Positions 12,424-12,657 of a DNA stretch of 12,657 nt are shown here, one piece after another. Every line of letters starts with the position of its first letter. Position 1 is the first letter of the stretch. Source of the stretch: Phycisphaerae bacterium (GTDB lineage: Bacteria; Planctomycetota; Phycisphaerae; Sedimentisphaerales; SG8-4); the NCBI GenBank assembly GCA_030603035.1, contig JAUVYQ010000077.1, forward strand, positions 1 through 12,657, written 5' to 3'. Below the pieces are notes generated by a model. It was not told where the DNA came from. It saw nothing but the letters and a program-made list of their open reading frames with translations, and did no database searches. The position numbers and the translations under genes are program-made.

Positions 12424-12657
12424 ATGTCTGTGTCAGCAACAGAAACTACAGAAAGAGTTGATTTTACAGGTGAGAGCCCCCCCCCAAAGCCCGCGGGTTC
12501 CCAAACGCAAAATGAGCGTCTCGCGGCCCGGTCACAAGCTGCGGTCCCGGTGCAGCGGCGGCCCTATACGGCAAAGGTAAAACAAGCGGAGCTGATACTG
12601 TTCACGACGCAGCTGTCAGTGATGCTTGACAGCGGGGTGGTGCTTAGCGAAGCTCTG
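12424..12657 (+). CDS. gspF: GspF/PilC-like inner-membrane platform protein, N-terminal fragment
   Basis: The frame from ATG 12424 stays open to the window end, giving 78 residues. The first ~50 residues are polar and Pro/Gln/Arg-rich. They lead into R-P-Y-T-A-K-V-K-Q-A-E-L and then L-F-T-T-Q-L-S-V-M-L-D-S-G-V-V-L-S-E-A-L, the signature opening of the first T2SSF domain ('F-x-R-Q-L-A-x-L-L-x-A-G-x-x-L-x-x-A-L'). GspF/PilC is the polytopic membrane protein that the ATPase pushes against. It follows the ATPase gene after 25 bp and should be co-transcribed. There is no clear Shine-Dalgarno, and the gap is a 7-nt-periodic tract. A run of nine C (12477-12485) lies in codons 18-21; the correct downstream frame is kept only at this length modulo 3. 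Confidence 0.85.
   Translation, partial: MSVSATETTERVDFTGESPPPKPAGSQTQNERLAARSQAAVPVQRRPYTAKVKQAELILFTTQLSVMLDSGVVLSEAL

Noticed and set aside
12395..12580. Separate small + strand gene after the ATPase
   Set aside because: It is in another frame over the true GspF/PilC N-terminus, starts inside the ATPase gene and has no supporting motif.

Overview
The window is a tightly packed stretch with every supported gene on the + strand. It carries the core of a type IV pilus / type II secretion-like machine, interrupted by a signalling block. The gene set (pseudopilin tail, PilM, PilN, PilO, a GspC/PilP-like protein, secretin, TPR lipoprotein, GspE/PilB-type ATPase, GspF/PilC start) requires a diderm bacterium. 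Moderate GC by eye, divergent but recognisable Pil/Gsp proteins and repeat-rich gene junctions suggest a Planctomycetota (Phycisphaerae-like) or neighbouring PVC genome. That lineage call is an inference and was not tested.

Layout. 1-246 is the C-terminal end of a GspH/FimT-like pseudopilin. 261-3287 encodes the inner-membrane assembly platform: actin-like PilM, bitopic PilN and PilO, and a bitopic GspC/PilP-like protein with a homology-region-like domain. 3366-5192 is the outer-membrane secretin with an unusual C-terminal TPR-like extension. 5247-6437 is a TPR lipoprotein, a candidate pilotin or assembly factor. After a 176-bp spacer holding a palindromic repeat element come a membrane PAS histidine kinase (TTG start at 6614), a single-domain response regulator (8204-8599), a GAF/HD-GYP protein (8596-10272) and a STAS protein (10269-10604). 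The last three are linked by translational overlap or short spacing. 10665-12398 is the secretion/extension ATPase. From 12424 the gene for the inner-membrane platform protein GspF/PilC begins and leaves the window.

How it may work together. PilM docks on the PilN N-terminus. PilN, PilO and the GspC-like protein span the periplasm to the secretin. The ATPase drives pseudopilin assembly through GspF/PilC. The HD-GYP protein has the residues expected of a c-di-GMP phosphodiesterase. The ATPase N-terminus has an MshEN-like fold signature, a known c-di-GMP receptor domain, although with changed key residues. An operon-encoded c-di-GMP circuit controlling the machine is therefore a testable idea.

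The most unusual non-coding signal is that most gene junctions hold short degenerate tandem tracts with a 7-nt period. Each has a different unit (TGATTAT-, ACGGATG-, CGAGATA-, ACGCTAA- and TGAAAGT-like), several overlap stop or start codons, and one related tract lies in frame inside the kinase. They resemble in style the heptanucleotide STRR repeats described in cyanobacteria. They also make naive start calls too long for the TPR, kinase and ATPase genes.
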